DNA of 64,000 bases from Teretinema sp942493045 (GTDB lineage Bacteria; Spirochaetota; Spirochaetia; Treponematales; Treponemataceae). The stretch covers positions 1,860,001 to 1,924,000 of the forward strand of contig OW818665.1 of the NCBI GenBank assembly GCA_942493045.1. The letters are read 5' to 3'. Positions 25,247 to 34,738 of this stretch are shown here, in pieces (the first letter of the stretch is position 1; every line of letters begins with the position of its first letter). Below the pieces are notes generated by a model. The model saw nothing but the letters and a program-made list of their open reading frames with translations. It was not told the DNA's origin and made no database searches. The position numbers and the translations under genes were made by a program.

Positions 25247-25717
25247 TCAGGCGCGGTGTTTGGCTATTTCCTGCTGGGTAAGCTGATCACAAATTTCATT
25301 ATATTCCACGCCGGCATGACCCTTTACCCACACCCAGCGCAGTGAAAACAACGCGGTAAGATTATCCAGCTGTTCCCACAGATCGCGGTTCTTGACCGGA
25401 TCCTTGGCCGCCGTGCGCCAGCCATTGCGCTTCCAACCGTGAATCCATTCGGATATTCCCTTCTGTACATACTGGGAGTCGGTATATACGGCCAGGGGTC
25501 TGCCGGAAAGAGCCGCGGTAGAGCGTACCAGGCGCAGCGCTTCGATGACAGCCGTCAGTTCCATACGATTATTTGTAGTCATCTTCTCGCCGCCGCTTCC
25601 GATCGTTGAAGACGAACCGGGGTCGGCCGAATAACCGACCAGCACGAAACCCCAGCCGCCGGGACCGGGATTACCGGAACAACCGCCGTCCGTGTAAATG
25701 GCCAGCTCCTCGCTCAC
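25247..25717 (-). CDS. rnhA: Ribonuclease HI
   Basis: Degrades the RNA strand of RNA-DNA hybrids. The 156-residue protein has the catalytic acidic residues in YTDGGCSGNPG (Asp), NNRMELTAVIEAL (Glu), VYTDSQYV (Asp) and the final acidic/His region WVKGHAGVEYNEICDQL. The start is a GTG whose last bases overlap the aroG stop (GTGA), with GGGAGG 6 nt upstream, showing coupling to aroG. The length is normal. Confidence 0.93.
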   Translation of the reverse strand: MSEELAIYTDGGCSGNPGPGGWGFVLVGYSADPGSSSTIGSGGEKMTTNNRMELTAVIEALRLVRSTAALSGRPLAVYTDSQYVQKGISEWIHGWKRNGWRTAAKDPVKNRDLWEQLDNLTALFSLRWVWVKGHAGVEYNEICDQLTQQEIAKHRA

Positions 25718-26784
25718 CGGCCGCCTCCGAGCATTTTATAGGCTTCAGCCAGGGCGCTGGCCGTCATATCCCAGCCGATGCAGGCGTCGGTGATCGAAAG
25801 GCCATAGGCCAGATCGGCGGGATCGGCCGGAATCGGTTGCGAGCCGGTTTCAATATAGCTTTCGATCATGCAACCAGCCAGCGGGGCCAGCGGTTTTTGC
25901 TTGTCGGTACGCAACCGGATGGTTTCCAGCAAAACGCCGATCTGGTTCTCGGCGATTTTCTGAGAGTTGCCATGCGAACAGTCCACAACGACAGCCGGCC
26001 GGATACCGGCCTTTTTCTCCAAAGCCACCGCGGCTTCAACCGATTCACGGTCATAGTTCGGACCGTTACGTCCACCGCGCAAAATTAAATGCGAGTCCGG
26101 GTTTCCCAGAGTCTGCATAATGCAGGCATTGCCTTCCCGGGTGATACCGATAAAGGAATGACTCTGGCGGGAGGAAACAATAGCGTTTACCGCTATCTGA
26201 ATATCGCCGTCAGTGGCGTTCTTGAAACCTACCGGCATGGAAAGGCCGGAGGCCATCTCGCGGTGGGTTTGGCTTTCGGTAGTGCGGGCGCCGATCGAAG
26301 CCCAGCTGACCATGTCAGCCGTGTACTGGGGCACGATAGGGTCAAGCATCTCCGAGCCGGCCGGAACGCCCAGTTCGTTTACCTTGATCAGCAACTCACG
26401 GGCCAGGGTCAGACCACGGGTAATATCGGAGGTTCCATCCAGCCCCGGATCGACAATCAAGCCTCTCCAGCCAACCGTGGTGCGCGGTTTTTCAAAATAG
26501 ACCCGCATTACCAGGCACATCTTGTCGGCGTATTTCTTGCGCAGCTCAGAGAGACGGGCGGCGTAATCCAAAGCCGATTCGGTATCATGAATGGAACAGG
26601 GCCCCACAACGACCAGGAAACGGTCATCTTCACGGCGCAGTATCTTTTGAATCTCTTTCCGGCCAGTAATTACTGTATTGACGGCAGCTTCGCTTGCCGG
26701 AAACCGGGTAGACATCAGCTCCGGAGAGGGCAGCGGCTGTGATTCAAGGATGCGGACATCCCGTATTTTTGTATCTTTAACCAT
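25714..26784 (-). CDS. aroG: 3-deoxy-7-phosphoheptulonate synthase (type I DAHP synthase)
   Basis: Condenses phosphoenolpyruvate and erythrose-4-phosphate in the first step of aromatic amino-acid synthesis. It is 356 residues, the AroF/G/H type. Hallmarks: VVVGPCSIHD, RVYFEKPRTTVGWRGL, AGSEMLDPIVPQY, GARTTESQTHREMASGLSMPVGFKN, VDCSHGNS. The choice between AroF, AroG and AroH feedback types cannot be made here. The ATG has no clear Shine-Dalgarno. The upstream region carries an inverted repeat of GCTGTACA, possibly an operator. It forms an operon with rnhA through a GTGA overlap. Confidence 0.92.
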   Translation of the reverse strand: MVKDTKIRDVRILESQPLPSPELMSTRFPASEAAVNTVITGRKEIQKILRREDDRFLVVVGPCSIHDTESALDYAARLSELRKKYADKMCLVMRVYFEKPRTTVGWRGLIVDPGLDGTSDITRGLTLARELLIKVNELGVPAGSEMLDPIVPQYTADMVSWASIGARTTESQTHREMASGLSMPVGFKNATDGDIQIAVNAIVSSRQSHSFIGITREGNACIMQTLGNPDSHLILRGGRNGPNYDRESVEAAVALEKKAGIRPAVVVDCSHGNSQKIAENQIGVLLETIRLRTDKQKPLAPLAGCMIESYIETGSQPIPADPADLAYGLSITDACIGWDMTASALAEAYKMLGGGR

Positions 26785-26822
26785 AGCTGTACAGTAATAA
26801 AAAACAGGGGGCCGTGTACAGC
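26784..26822. promoter_or_regulatory. Inverted GCTGTACA/TGTACAGC pair upstream of aroG
   Basis: Two 8-bp arms, each containing the palindrome TGTACA, flank a 21-nt G/C- then T-rich segment directly before the aroG start. Position suggests an operator or a leader hairpin; no regulator is known. Confidence 0.4.
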
Positions 26823-26953
26823 GCTTTTTATCTAAATATCATTGCCGTTTTACGACTTTTTCGGTATTTTAGAGCAAGGGTTCCGTTTTTGCGGAATGAC
26901 CTATTCCCATACAAACATTTTATCGCCAAAAAAGGCTGTAAGGAGAAATGAAA

Positions 26954-28598
26954 ATGGCTAAACAGTTAATGTTCAATGAGGAAGCCCGCAAGAAATTGCT
27001 TTCGGGCGTCGAGCAGATTTCCCGGGCTGTAAAAGGTACCCTGGGACCCAAGGGCCGCAACGTGCTGCTGGACAAAAAGTTCGGTGCCCCGACCGTCACC
27101 AAGGACGGCGTATCAGTGGCCAAAGAAATCGAACTTGAAGACCCCTATGAGAACATGGGCGCACAGCTTTTGAAAGAAGTCGCCACCAAGACCAACGATG
27201 TCGCCGGTGACGGAACGACTACCGCTACTGTACTGGCCTATTCAATGGTTCGAGAAGGCCTCAAAGCCGTTGCCGCCGGGATGACCCCGATCGAGCTGAA
27301 ACGCGGCATGGACAAGGCGGTGATTATCGCTGTAGGAGGAAATCCGCAAGAATTCCAAGGAAATCAAGGGATCAGACGAAGTAGCCCATGTTGCTTCGGT
27401 TTCCGCCAACAATGATGAGGAAATCGGCAAGATTCTGGCCGATGCCATCGAAAAAGTCGGAAAAGACGGCGTTATCACCGTAGAAGAATCCAAAACCATG
27501 GAAACCACCACCGACTATGTTGAGGGTATGCAATTTGACCGCGGTTATATTTCCTCCTATTTCGTAACCGATCGGGACCGCATGGAAGTAGTTTTTGAAA
27601 ACCCCTACATCCTGATCCACGACAAGAAAATCTCGAACATGAAAGATATGCTCCCGCTGCTCGAGAAAATTGCCCAGTCCGGTCGTCAGCTGCTGATCAT
27701 TTCTGAGGATGTTGACGGCGAAGCCCTGGCGACATTGGTTGTGAACAGCCTGCGCGGCACTCTCAAGACCTGCGCCGTTAAAGCCCCCGGCTTCGGCGAC
27801 CGCCGCAAGGCCATGCTTGAGGATATCGCCATTCTGACCGGCGGTGAAGTAATCTCCGAAGAACTCGGCCTGAAACTCGAAGCTACCGACATTTCCCAGC
27901 TCGGCCAGGCAAAGAGCGTCAAAATCGACAAAGATAACACCACCATCATCGATGGCGCCGGCAAAGCCAAGGAAATCAAAGAACGCATTTCCCAGATCAA
28001 GGCCCAGATTGACGAAACTTCTTCCGACTACGACAAGGAAAAACTCAAAGAACGCCTTGCCAAGCTGGCCGGCGGTGTCGCCGTAATCAATATCGGCGCC
28101 GTAACCGAAGTTGAAATGAAGGAAAAGAAGCACAGAGTGGAAGACGCTCTCTCCGCTACCCGCGCCGCCCTCGAAGAAGGTATTGTCGCCGGTGGTGGTC
28201 TGGCCCTGATCCAGGCCGCATCTGCTCTCGAAAAAGCCGATGTAACTGCTCTGACCGATGACGAACGCGTCGGATTCAAGATTGTGCGCCGCGCTCTGGA
28301 AGAGCCAATCCGCCAGATTGCCGAGAATGCCGGAATCGACGGAGCAGTTGTTGCCGAACGCGCCCGCAGCGAAAAGAAAGGTCTGGGCTTTGACGCCGCC
28401 AAGATGGAATGGGTGGACATGATCAAGGTTGGAATTATCGATCCGGCCAAGGTTACCCGCTCAGCCCTGCAAAACGCCGCGTCGGTTGCCAGCCTGTTGC
28501 TGACCACTGAATGCGCCATTACCGATATCCCCGAGAAAAACCCGCCGGCAATGCCTGCTGGCGGCGGCGGAATGGGTGGCATGGACGGCATGTACTAA
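26954..28598 (+). pseudogene. groEL: Chaperonin GroEL, reading frame broken by one extra base
   Basis: The 60-kDa chaperonin. The N-terminal part (MAKQLMFNEEARKKLLSG, VKGTLGPKGRNV, DGVSVAKEIELED, NDVAGDGTTTATVLA) and C-terminal part (VVAGGGLALI, ending GGGGMGGMDGMY) are fully conserved. At 27335 an extra G in GTAGGAGGAAATC shifts the frame; removing it restores a continuous reading of 547 residues, the normal length. Because GroEL is essential and the rest is intact, a sequencing error is the likeliest cause; a recent mutation or frameshifting is possible. The start is the second ATG, 8 nt after AGGAG. No groES is adjacent and no CIRCE element is visible upstream. Confidence 0.9.
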
Positions 28599-28625
28599 GC
28601 CGGAAGCGCACGTTTTTTACTGAAT

Positions 28626-28659
28626 AAAAAAGACCGGCTGTCAGGCCGGTCTTTTTTTT
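28626..28659. terminator. Terminator of groEL
   Basis: AAAAAGACCGGC-tgtcag-GCCGGTCTTTTT with a long T-run, 28 nt after the groEL stop. The A-rich left side makes it usable in the opposite direction too, for the convergent two-component operon. Confidence 0.9.
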
Positions 28660-28679
28660 TAACGTTATCCCGGGGTTCC

Positions 28680-29717
28680 CTAGACAGTCTCCGGTGTGTA
28701 CATTTTTCTGAATTCGGAATCTGACTGCATTGCATCCAGAAAAACAGTGACCAGAGCCGGCTCAAAACTTTTTCCGCTTTCGGAACGGATAATGCGCACA
28801 GCTTCCTCAAAACTATAAGCCGGTTTGTATACCCGTTTGCTCACCAGAGCGTCAAACACATCGGCAATTGAGACAATTCGGGCTTCCAGGGGGATTTGCA
28901 GCTCCTTCAGTCCATGAATATAACCGGCACCGTTCCATTTTTCATGATGATACAGCACGATATTCTTGGCCATCTCATCAATACCGGGATTATTAATAAT
29001 ATCGTGCCCGATCGTTACATGATCCCTGATCCGTTCAGAATTTCAGGGTGTGAGCCGACCGGGCTTAAGCAAAATCTCCTTGCCAACCCCAACTTTACCA
29101 ATATCATGCAATGGCGAGTATAATTTTATCAGCTTGACAAATTCTTCGTCGCAGCCAAAACGCAGCGCGATAAACTCGGAAACCTTGGATATGCGCAAAA
29201 TATGGTTTCCGGTATCTTCATCAAAAAAGAAATTTGCGCTTTCCAATGCCGTCACCATCGCCAGGGTCAGATTCTCGATTTTGGAATTCTGCTGAAGAAT
29301 TATCATGCTTTTCGTAAAAGTCCGGCAGGCCTCCCGGACTGTCAGCAGCAGATCATGCCGATCCCAGGGCTTCGCAAGATATCGGTAGAGCACCTCACCG
29401 TTAACCAGACGCACCACCGCCTCCAGATCCGAAAAACCGGTCAATAAAACTTTGAGGCTCGCAGGTGTGCGTTGATGTGCAGCAGCTAAAAAAGTATCGC
29501 CATTCATTCCCGGCATCCGCTGATCGGAGATGATCACCGCGATCTTCCCGCCCTCACTTAAAATTTCATCTATCAAGGAAAGCGCAGCCGAGGCGCTATC
29601 GGCCATTTCAATGTTATAATCGGCCAGGAAAGGATCGCTACGCAATTCCTGCCGGAGACTATGGAGAACGATATATTCATCATCAACGCACAGGATGTAT
29701 TCTTTTTCTTTCATCAT
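28680..29717 (-). pseudogene. Response regulator with HD-GYP output domain, interrupted by an in-frame TGA
   Basis: The N-terminal receiver domain has YILCVDDE, the phospho-acceptor Asp in VIISDQRMPGMNG and Lys in YLAKPWDRHD. The HD-GYP domain begins near residue 150 with LHDIGKVGVG and continues to HHEKWNGAGYIHG and ARIVSIADVFDALVSKR; GYI replaces the usual GYP. HD-GYP enzymes hydrolyse cyclic-di-GMP. At 29043-29045 a TGA falls in frame between LTP and ERIRDHV, where the family has a conserved Glu; two nearby compensating indels (reading PEILERIR) explain it better than a single substitution. The frame is the same on both sides. It follows the histidine kinase at 29800 and is its likely partner. 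The start (29717, 29714 or GTG 29723) is uncertain. Confidence 0.8.
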
Positions 29718-29799
29718 TCTCACTTCCCCGGGGGAAAAGGCTACTTTGGAAGAAACACTACTATTTCGAGTATCGTCTTAATTTTTTCTGCCCGCAACC

Positions 29800-31551
29800 C
29801 TATTCAGCCACTTTTTCCGTCCCGGAAATCAGGGCCGGAAGCCTGACGATAAACTCGGTATGACCGGGAATTGATAGAAAATCGATCGAACCGCAATGCT
29901 GCTCCACAATCCGCTTGCAGATATCCAGCCCGAGGCCCATACCCTCACCCTGCGGCTTCGTGGTAAAAAAGGGCTCAAAAATCCGATTATGAATCTCGGG
30001 AGCAATACCGGTACCGCTATCGATTATCGAAATCAGCGCGAAACCGCCCTCCACCCGTGTTCTGATCAGTAACTCGCCTTTAAATTGCATCGCCTGGGCA
30101 GCGTTTCTGATCAAGTTCAGCCAAACCTGCCCAAGCTTGTCGGAGGAACCGATAACTTGCACGCCGCCGAATTCACAGTGAACCTGCACGCCGTATTTCA
30201 GCATATTATGCATCAACACCAGCACTTTCTTAATTTCCTCATCCACTTGAACAGGAACATCGCCTGCTTGCTGTTCCGGCGAAACATAGGAACGCAAAGC
30301 CGATACGACGTATGACGCCTTATGCGCGGCAATACCGATTACCTCACTCATACGCAGGGCAATTACGCCCTGGGCAGCCAATTCCAGGGTACGCTTGGCC
30401 TCAGGAACAACCAAATAGTCAAGTAACTCAGGAAGCTTGTCGGACAAGCCGGCATCCACCAACAGTTCGGCAATCTCGTCGCTGGGCTCAATGGCTCGTT
30501 TACGCAATTCGACAGAAGTATTACGCACCGCCTTGCGGATTTGCATTGTAAGCTGGCCTTCTTCCAATACCCCAGTACTCATGGCAACTTCCAGAACTTT
30601 CAGGAAAAGCGCCTTGTGCGGTTCGGCGGCACTGGTCAAGAACTGTGCGATTGGCAGATATTTACCATTAAGAAAATCTACTACCAGTCTATTGGATGAA
30701 GCGATAGCCCCCAGAGGCGTATTCAGTTCATGAGCCATTCCCGCAGCCAAATGCCCCAGTGCCGTAATTTTCTCGGATTCCACTAATAGTTCCTGGGCTT
30801 GTTTTAGATCGGCCAGGGATTTTTGCAAATCTCTGGTTCTTTCCGTAACCCGCTGTTCCAGAAAAGCATTCATTTCCCGTAACTCGCGATTCTTTCCGGA
30901 AATTTTAGCAGACATTTCATTGATCACGTGTACGAGCATATTCAGATCCCGAAATGCGGTATCTGCTATCCGCTCTTCGAAGTTCCCCGCCGCAATGTCA
31001 TCGACACCTCTGGTTATCAGTACCATGGGGCGATTAAAACGCTTCCGGACGACAAATCGACTGACAGCCAGAATGGCCATTGTTAAAACCGCAATTACCA
31101 GTACAGCAGCCCAAAAAAAGCGGATTCTGGTGCGGTGTATTTCGTCGGCACTGAAGTACAGCCGTACCGAACCGAGCGGTATACCCTTCAGGCTGATTTC
31201 CCGTTGCTGTGGTTCAATAAAGCGGCTGTCTTCGGCCGTTCCGGGAGTGGACAGCAATATTCCGGATACCCGAGATTCCAGTTCAATGCCGGAAATACGC
31301 CCGGAATAGAGTAAGGCCTCACCAATGCGGGCCGCCTGTGAGTCGTCAACATTGTACATTGGTTCGGCGAGCAGCGTCTGAATTTCATCAGCGGTAGTCC
31401 TGGCCCTATCCTGCAAATCTGCAGTCATTACCGAGGAAATTATGGTTAGGGATATCATTTGAACACCGACGATGATCACGGTGGACACAATCAAAAACAT
31501 GGTTTCCATTTCGGAAATCAGGGTACGCGTACGAGGTGCCAACAGACTCAT
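29800..31551 (-). CDS. Membrane sensor histidine kinase
   Basis: A 583-residue kinase with transmembrane helices at about residues 18-42 and 145-167 enclosing a periplasmic sensor domain, a HAMP domain at about 170-220 (RFNRPMVLITRGVDDIAAGNFEERI), a coiled coil at 225-262, and an H-box with His near 274 (AAGMAHELNTPLGA). The ATPase domain has the N box (NLIRNAAQAM), DSGTGI, FEPFFTTK and GMGLGL. About 150 residues separate the H and N boxes, longer than usual. The next gene downstream (76 nt) is the HD-GYP response regulator, so the pair probably adjusts cyclic-di-GMP. The signal is unknown. Confidence 0.9.
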   Translation of the reverse strand: MSLLAPRTRTLISEMETMFLIVSTVIIVGVQMISLTIISSVMTADLQDRARTTADEIQTLLAEPMYNVDDSQAARIGEALLYSGRISGIELESRVSGILLSTPGTAEDSRFIEPQQREISLKGIPLGSVRLYFSADEIHRTRIRFFWAAVLVIAVLTMAILAVSRFVVRKRFNRPMVLITRGVDDIAAGNFEERIADTAFRDLNMLVHVINEMSAKISGKNRELREMNAFLEQRVTERTRDLQKSLADLKQAQELLVESEKITALGHLAAGMAHELNTPLGAIASSNRLVVDFLNGKYLPIAQFLTSAAEPHKALFLKVLEVAMSTGVLEEGQLTMQIRKAVRNTSVELRKRAIEPSDEIAELLVDAGLSDKLPELLDYLVVPEAKRTLELAAQGVIALRMSEVIGIAAHKASYVVSALRSYVSPEQQAGDVPVQVDEEIKKVLVLMHNMLKYGVQVHCEFGGVQVIGSSDKLGQVWLNLIRNAAQAMQFKGELLIRTRVEGGFALISIIDSGTGIAPEIHNRIFEPFFTTKPQGEGMGLGLDICKRIVEQHCGSIDFLSIPGHTEFIVRLPALISGTEKVAE

Positions 31552-31732
31552 CAGTAGCGCTCCGACACCACTAAAATCTCTAAAATCAGTCTTCCCGAGC
31601 AGACAATCATTAAATGCATCTCCTCTGTTTTTTCTTGCTCTTAAGTATCTTTGCCGATAGCCGATCTGTCAAATTCAGGACTTGCACATTACGGATAGAC
31701 AGATCAAAGCCTTTTGGGGTATTTTTTATGAC

Positions 31733-34258
31733 ATGTTTACATTTTTAAAACGTTTTTTTGGTATTTCCCGACCGGAATCTTTCGAGAGCGAGGATACAGT
31801 CTACGAGTATTGGCAAACTGACTTTTCCAGGAGCAAACAGGCCCGCTTTATAACGGAAGAAACCGATTCCTACCAGACAGCGATTAAAAATGCCCTCAAA
31901 CTGGCAATTCGCAAACGACATGTCTTTGCCTGGACAGTGAATCCGCTTTACCGCTACCACAACCTCGTCCTGGAAGCCCAGATCGAATTTCCTGATGTCC
32001 AAAATGGTCAAGCCGCCGCCTCAAGGGCTGGAGCAGTTGCAGCCGGATTTAATATCCGCTATCTGAATGAATCAACCTTCTACAGCATCCTGGTCTCCAA
32101 TGAGGGAATGATCCGCATGGATGCCGTGCTGAACGGTTTGCCGCTGACCGTACTTGGGTGGACTGCCATTCCCGAAGAACTCAAGAACACTGGTCTCACG
32201 CTTCCAGAAAATCAATATTCATTACGCATCATCGCCCAGGGAACATCTTTTACCCTGATATTGAACGATATCTGGATTGCCGAATGTGAAGATGATTCTA
32301 TCCAGGCCCCCGGTAAGGTTGCCTTTGCCGCTCAAAACTGGGGAGAAACCGCCGACCCGGTATTCGCGCTACGCGCACTAACTCTGGACTCCCGGCCATA
32401 CGAAATCGAGACCGCTTATACCCGCTGGAATCAATATCTCCCGGTTGCTCCCGCATCGCGCATCGCCCTGGCCCGCTCCTGGTATGCCATGGGAAAATAT
32501 GTGCCGGCGCTGATCGAACTGAAACGGGCCTGGAAAAAAATCGATGCATCAATTGCGGATTTATTGCTTGCCGCCCGGATATATCAGGCCCAGAATATGC
32601 TCTCCGATGCCGAAGAATACGTCCTGAAAGCCCTGGAAAAAGACAGCGCCAATACTGAGGCGATTACCCTGCTCTGCTCCCTGTTGTATATCGGGGAACG
32701 CGCGAACGAACTTCAGGCGGTGCTTGATAAAACCGAGCACAGTGTAATCGAAGGTTCGGCTTTTCTCTCTAATCTCCAATGACACCTGTATTACCGGAAC
32801 AAGGACTTCGCCAGCGCAGCAAAAGCCTATCACCGCGCAGCGCTCTGCGAAAGCGATCAGGGCTTGTATCTTTTAAACGCCGCCAATGCCCATGCCGGAG
32901 CAGGCGATGCTGACAAAGAACTGGACTGCGCGCTGGAAGCCTCGCGGCTTTTTCTCGCTGATGAAAACTATGACGAACTTGACGCACTGATTCCCCGTTT
33001 ACTGGAAAGCGCGCCGGATAACCCGCTGGTTCAGGCGATCGCCGGCAAATACTGGTATGCCAAAGACGATCATGAAAAAGCGATTGTTTTTTTTGAAACC
33101 CTTTGCACACAGGAAACCACGGACTCGGCTATCTGGTATTTACGGGGAATGATTCTGTCCTCGCAGGAACAGCGGCAAGCAGCCCTGACCTGCTTCCGCC
33201 AGGCCGTCGCGCTGGAGAGCGAATATCCGCTGTACCGGTTCCGCCTGGCCGAAGTCCTTTTTGAGAATGATCAGGACTGCGCAGCAGAACTCGACGCCGC
33301 CCTGCGCGCCGACCCGGAAAACGGCTGGGTTCACAATCTCGCGGCCCTCCAGGCGCTCAGCATCGATAATCTCGAAGCGGCCGAGCAGGCAATTTCTGTG
33401 GCCAGAAAAAAACTACCCCAGGAACTGACTGTTTTAATAAACTACGCCGAAGTCTGCCGCCGACAGGGAAAACTTGATGAGGTGCTACCCTTTCTGGACC
33501 CGGACAGCCCCAGATGCGACAGCGCAGTGAATAGTGATCACTGCACCGCCCTGCGTGCCGCAGCCAATCTGCTGGTCGCTGACGGCAGATATGCCGACGC
33601 CGAGGATTTTTACCGGCGGGCACAAAGACTGCGGCCCTTCGACAGCGAACTGCTCACCGACCGGGCAGCCAATTGTCTGGAGCTCGATCAGCTCAGCGAG
33701 GCCGATGACCTGCTCGGCCGGGCTTTCGAGCAGGAACGGTCGGTGCGCATCTATCAATTGATCAGTTACCTTTCCGGAAGAAAAGGCGAATACACCCGAG
33801 CCGAAGTAGCTCTCAGACAGGGCTTGGCCGACTATCCCGGCAATTCCGATCTGCTCTATGACCTCGCCGGTGTATATCTGGCCACCAATAAGCCCGAAAA
33901 AGCCCGTGAAATTGCCGAGCAAATGCTATCAGAGGGCGCCGAAGAGCGGGCTCGCACCCTGCTTGTCGATATTCTGGAGGGCAGTACCGCAGCCATTAAC
34001 TGCTCGATGTGCGGTAAAACCTGGCGGATTCCCCGGGATATCCCCGCTCAGGGGTCGCTGCACCTGACCGCCCAGCCACCGGACGATCTGCCGGCCGGAA
34101 CCTGCCCGGAATGCGGCGAACACTATTGCATCGGCTGCGCCAAGGAGCAATTGGACGACGATGGCCGATTTCGCTGCCGTACCTGTGGGGTCCCGCTGAA
34201 ATTAATCAACCAGGGCATAATCTGGCTGCTGAATCGTTGGGCAAAAGAAGCCGAATAA
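31733..34258 (+). pseudogene. Large ConA-like/TPR/zinc-ribbon protein, interrupted by an in-frame TGA
   Basis: About 840 residues in one frame. The N-terminal third resembles a concanavalin-like beta-sandwich (ITEETDSY, VLEAQIEF, FYSILVSNEG, SLRIIAQGTSFTLILND). Then come many TPRs (SWYAMGKYVPALIELKRAW, YYRNKDFASAAKAY, ADGRYADAEDFYRRAQRL). The C-terminus has paired CxxC zinc sites (CSMCGKTW, CPECGEHYCIGCAKE, CRTCG). A TGA at 32780-32782 interrupts a TPR helix just before YYRNKDFASAAKAY, and the same frame resumes directly, so the second half is not a separate gene and lacks a good start. The ATG at 31733 is preferred; a TTG at 31682 is possible. No signal peptide is visible. Function unknown; it may scaffold protein complexes. 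Confidence 0.7.
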
Positions 34259-34333
34259 CCGGCTATTACGTTCCATTTCTCAAAAACGATAAAAAAAAGT
34301 CCTCTGACTCCCCAATGCGGAACTAAAATTGCT

Positions 34334-34339
34334 TATAAT
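34334..34339 (+). promoter_or_regulatory. -10 box of the winged-helix gene
   Basis: Perfect TATAAT about 75 nt before the ATG. No good -35 is seen at 16-18 bp, so an activator may be needed. Confidence 0.4.
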
Positions 34340-34365
34340 AAATTTAGTGGTATCTGCAGCGTTGT

Positions 34366-34381
34366 GTAACAGCGCTGTTAC
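34366..34381. promoter_or_regulatory. 16-bp perfect palindrome in the leader of the winged-helix gene
   Basis: GTAACAGCGCTGTTAC lies about 20 nt downstream of the predicted start of transcription and 34 nt before the ATG. Its placement suggests an operator, possibly for autoregulation by the winged-helix protein it precedes. Regulator unproven. Confidence 0.5.
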
Positions 34382-34414
34382 TTGTTCGACAACCTTTATT
34401 TATAAGGAGACGGC

Positions 34415-34738
34415 ATGGAAAACCCTGTTCTGAAACGCCAAGCGGATGCAGTTCCGGTTATCGATCTCGATAAGGGTTTTATCAATACAAATGGCCAAAT
34501 TTTTCCGCTTTCCGCCCAGGAAGTCAAATTGCTGGAGTATTTTTACCAGCATCGGGACAACAGTATTTCTCGCGAAGAACTGCTCAATTCTGTGTGGGGA
34601 TATGAGAATAATACCAGTACCAGAACTATTGATGTCCATGTCGCCAGGCTCAGACAAAAGATGGGGGATGTGCAGGATACCAGCCGTTTTATTCATACCA
34701 TTCGGGGAATCGGCTATAAATTCACGCCGCCGGACTGA
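34415..34738 (+). CDS. OmpR/PhoB-type winged-helix DNA-binding protein without receiver domain
   Basis: A 107-residue protein that is almost entirely a Trans_Reg_C domain: FPLSAQEVKLLEYFYQH, ISREELLNSVWGY, RTIDVHVARLRQKMG and the C-terminal hairpin FIHTIRGIGYKF. No phospho-receiver domain precedes it, so it is not a normal response regulator; it may act constitutively or be controlled by a partner. AAGGAG lies before the ATG. A 16-bp palindrome in its leader may be its own site. Its 3' end overlaps the convergent aat gene by 25 bp. Confidence 0.88.
   Translation: MENPVLKRQADAVPVIDLDKGFINTNGQIFPLSAQEVKLLEYFYQHRDNSISREELLNSVWGYENNTSTRTIDVHVARLRQKMGDVQDTSRFIHTIRGIGYKFTPPD

Noticed and set aside
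27336..27415. Programmed frameshift in groEL like that of prfB
   Set aside because: The SD-like GGAGGA lies at the shift rather than just upstream, no slippery stop context is present, and other single-base lesions nearby point to sequence error.
29043..32782. TGA recoded as an amino acid (Trp or selenocysteine)
   Set aside because: Many intact genes here end in TGA (clpA, prfA, prmC, livM), Trp uses TGG, and no SECIS-like hairpin follows either internal TGA.
32864..34258. Second half of the TPR protein as its own gene
   Set aside because: It would need a TTG start within a TPR and without SD; the upstream part is in the same frame.
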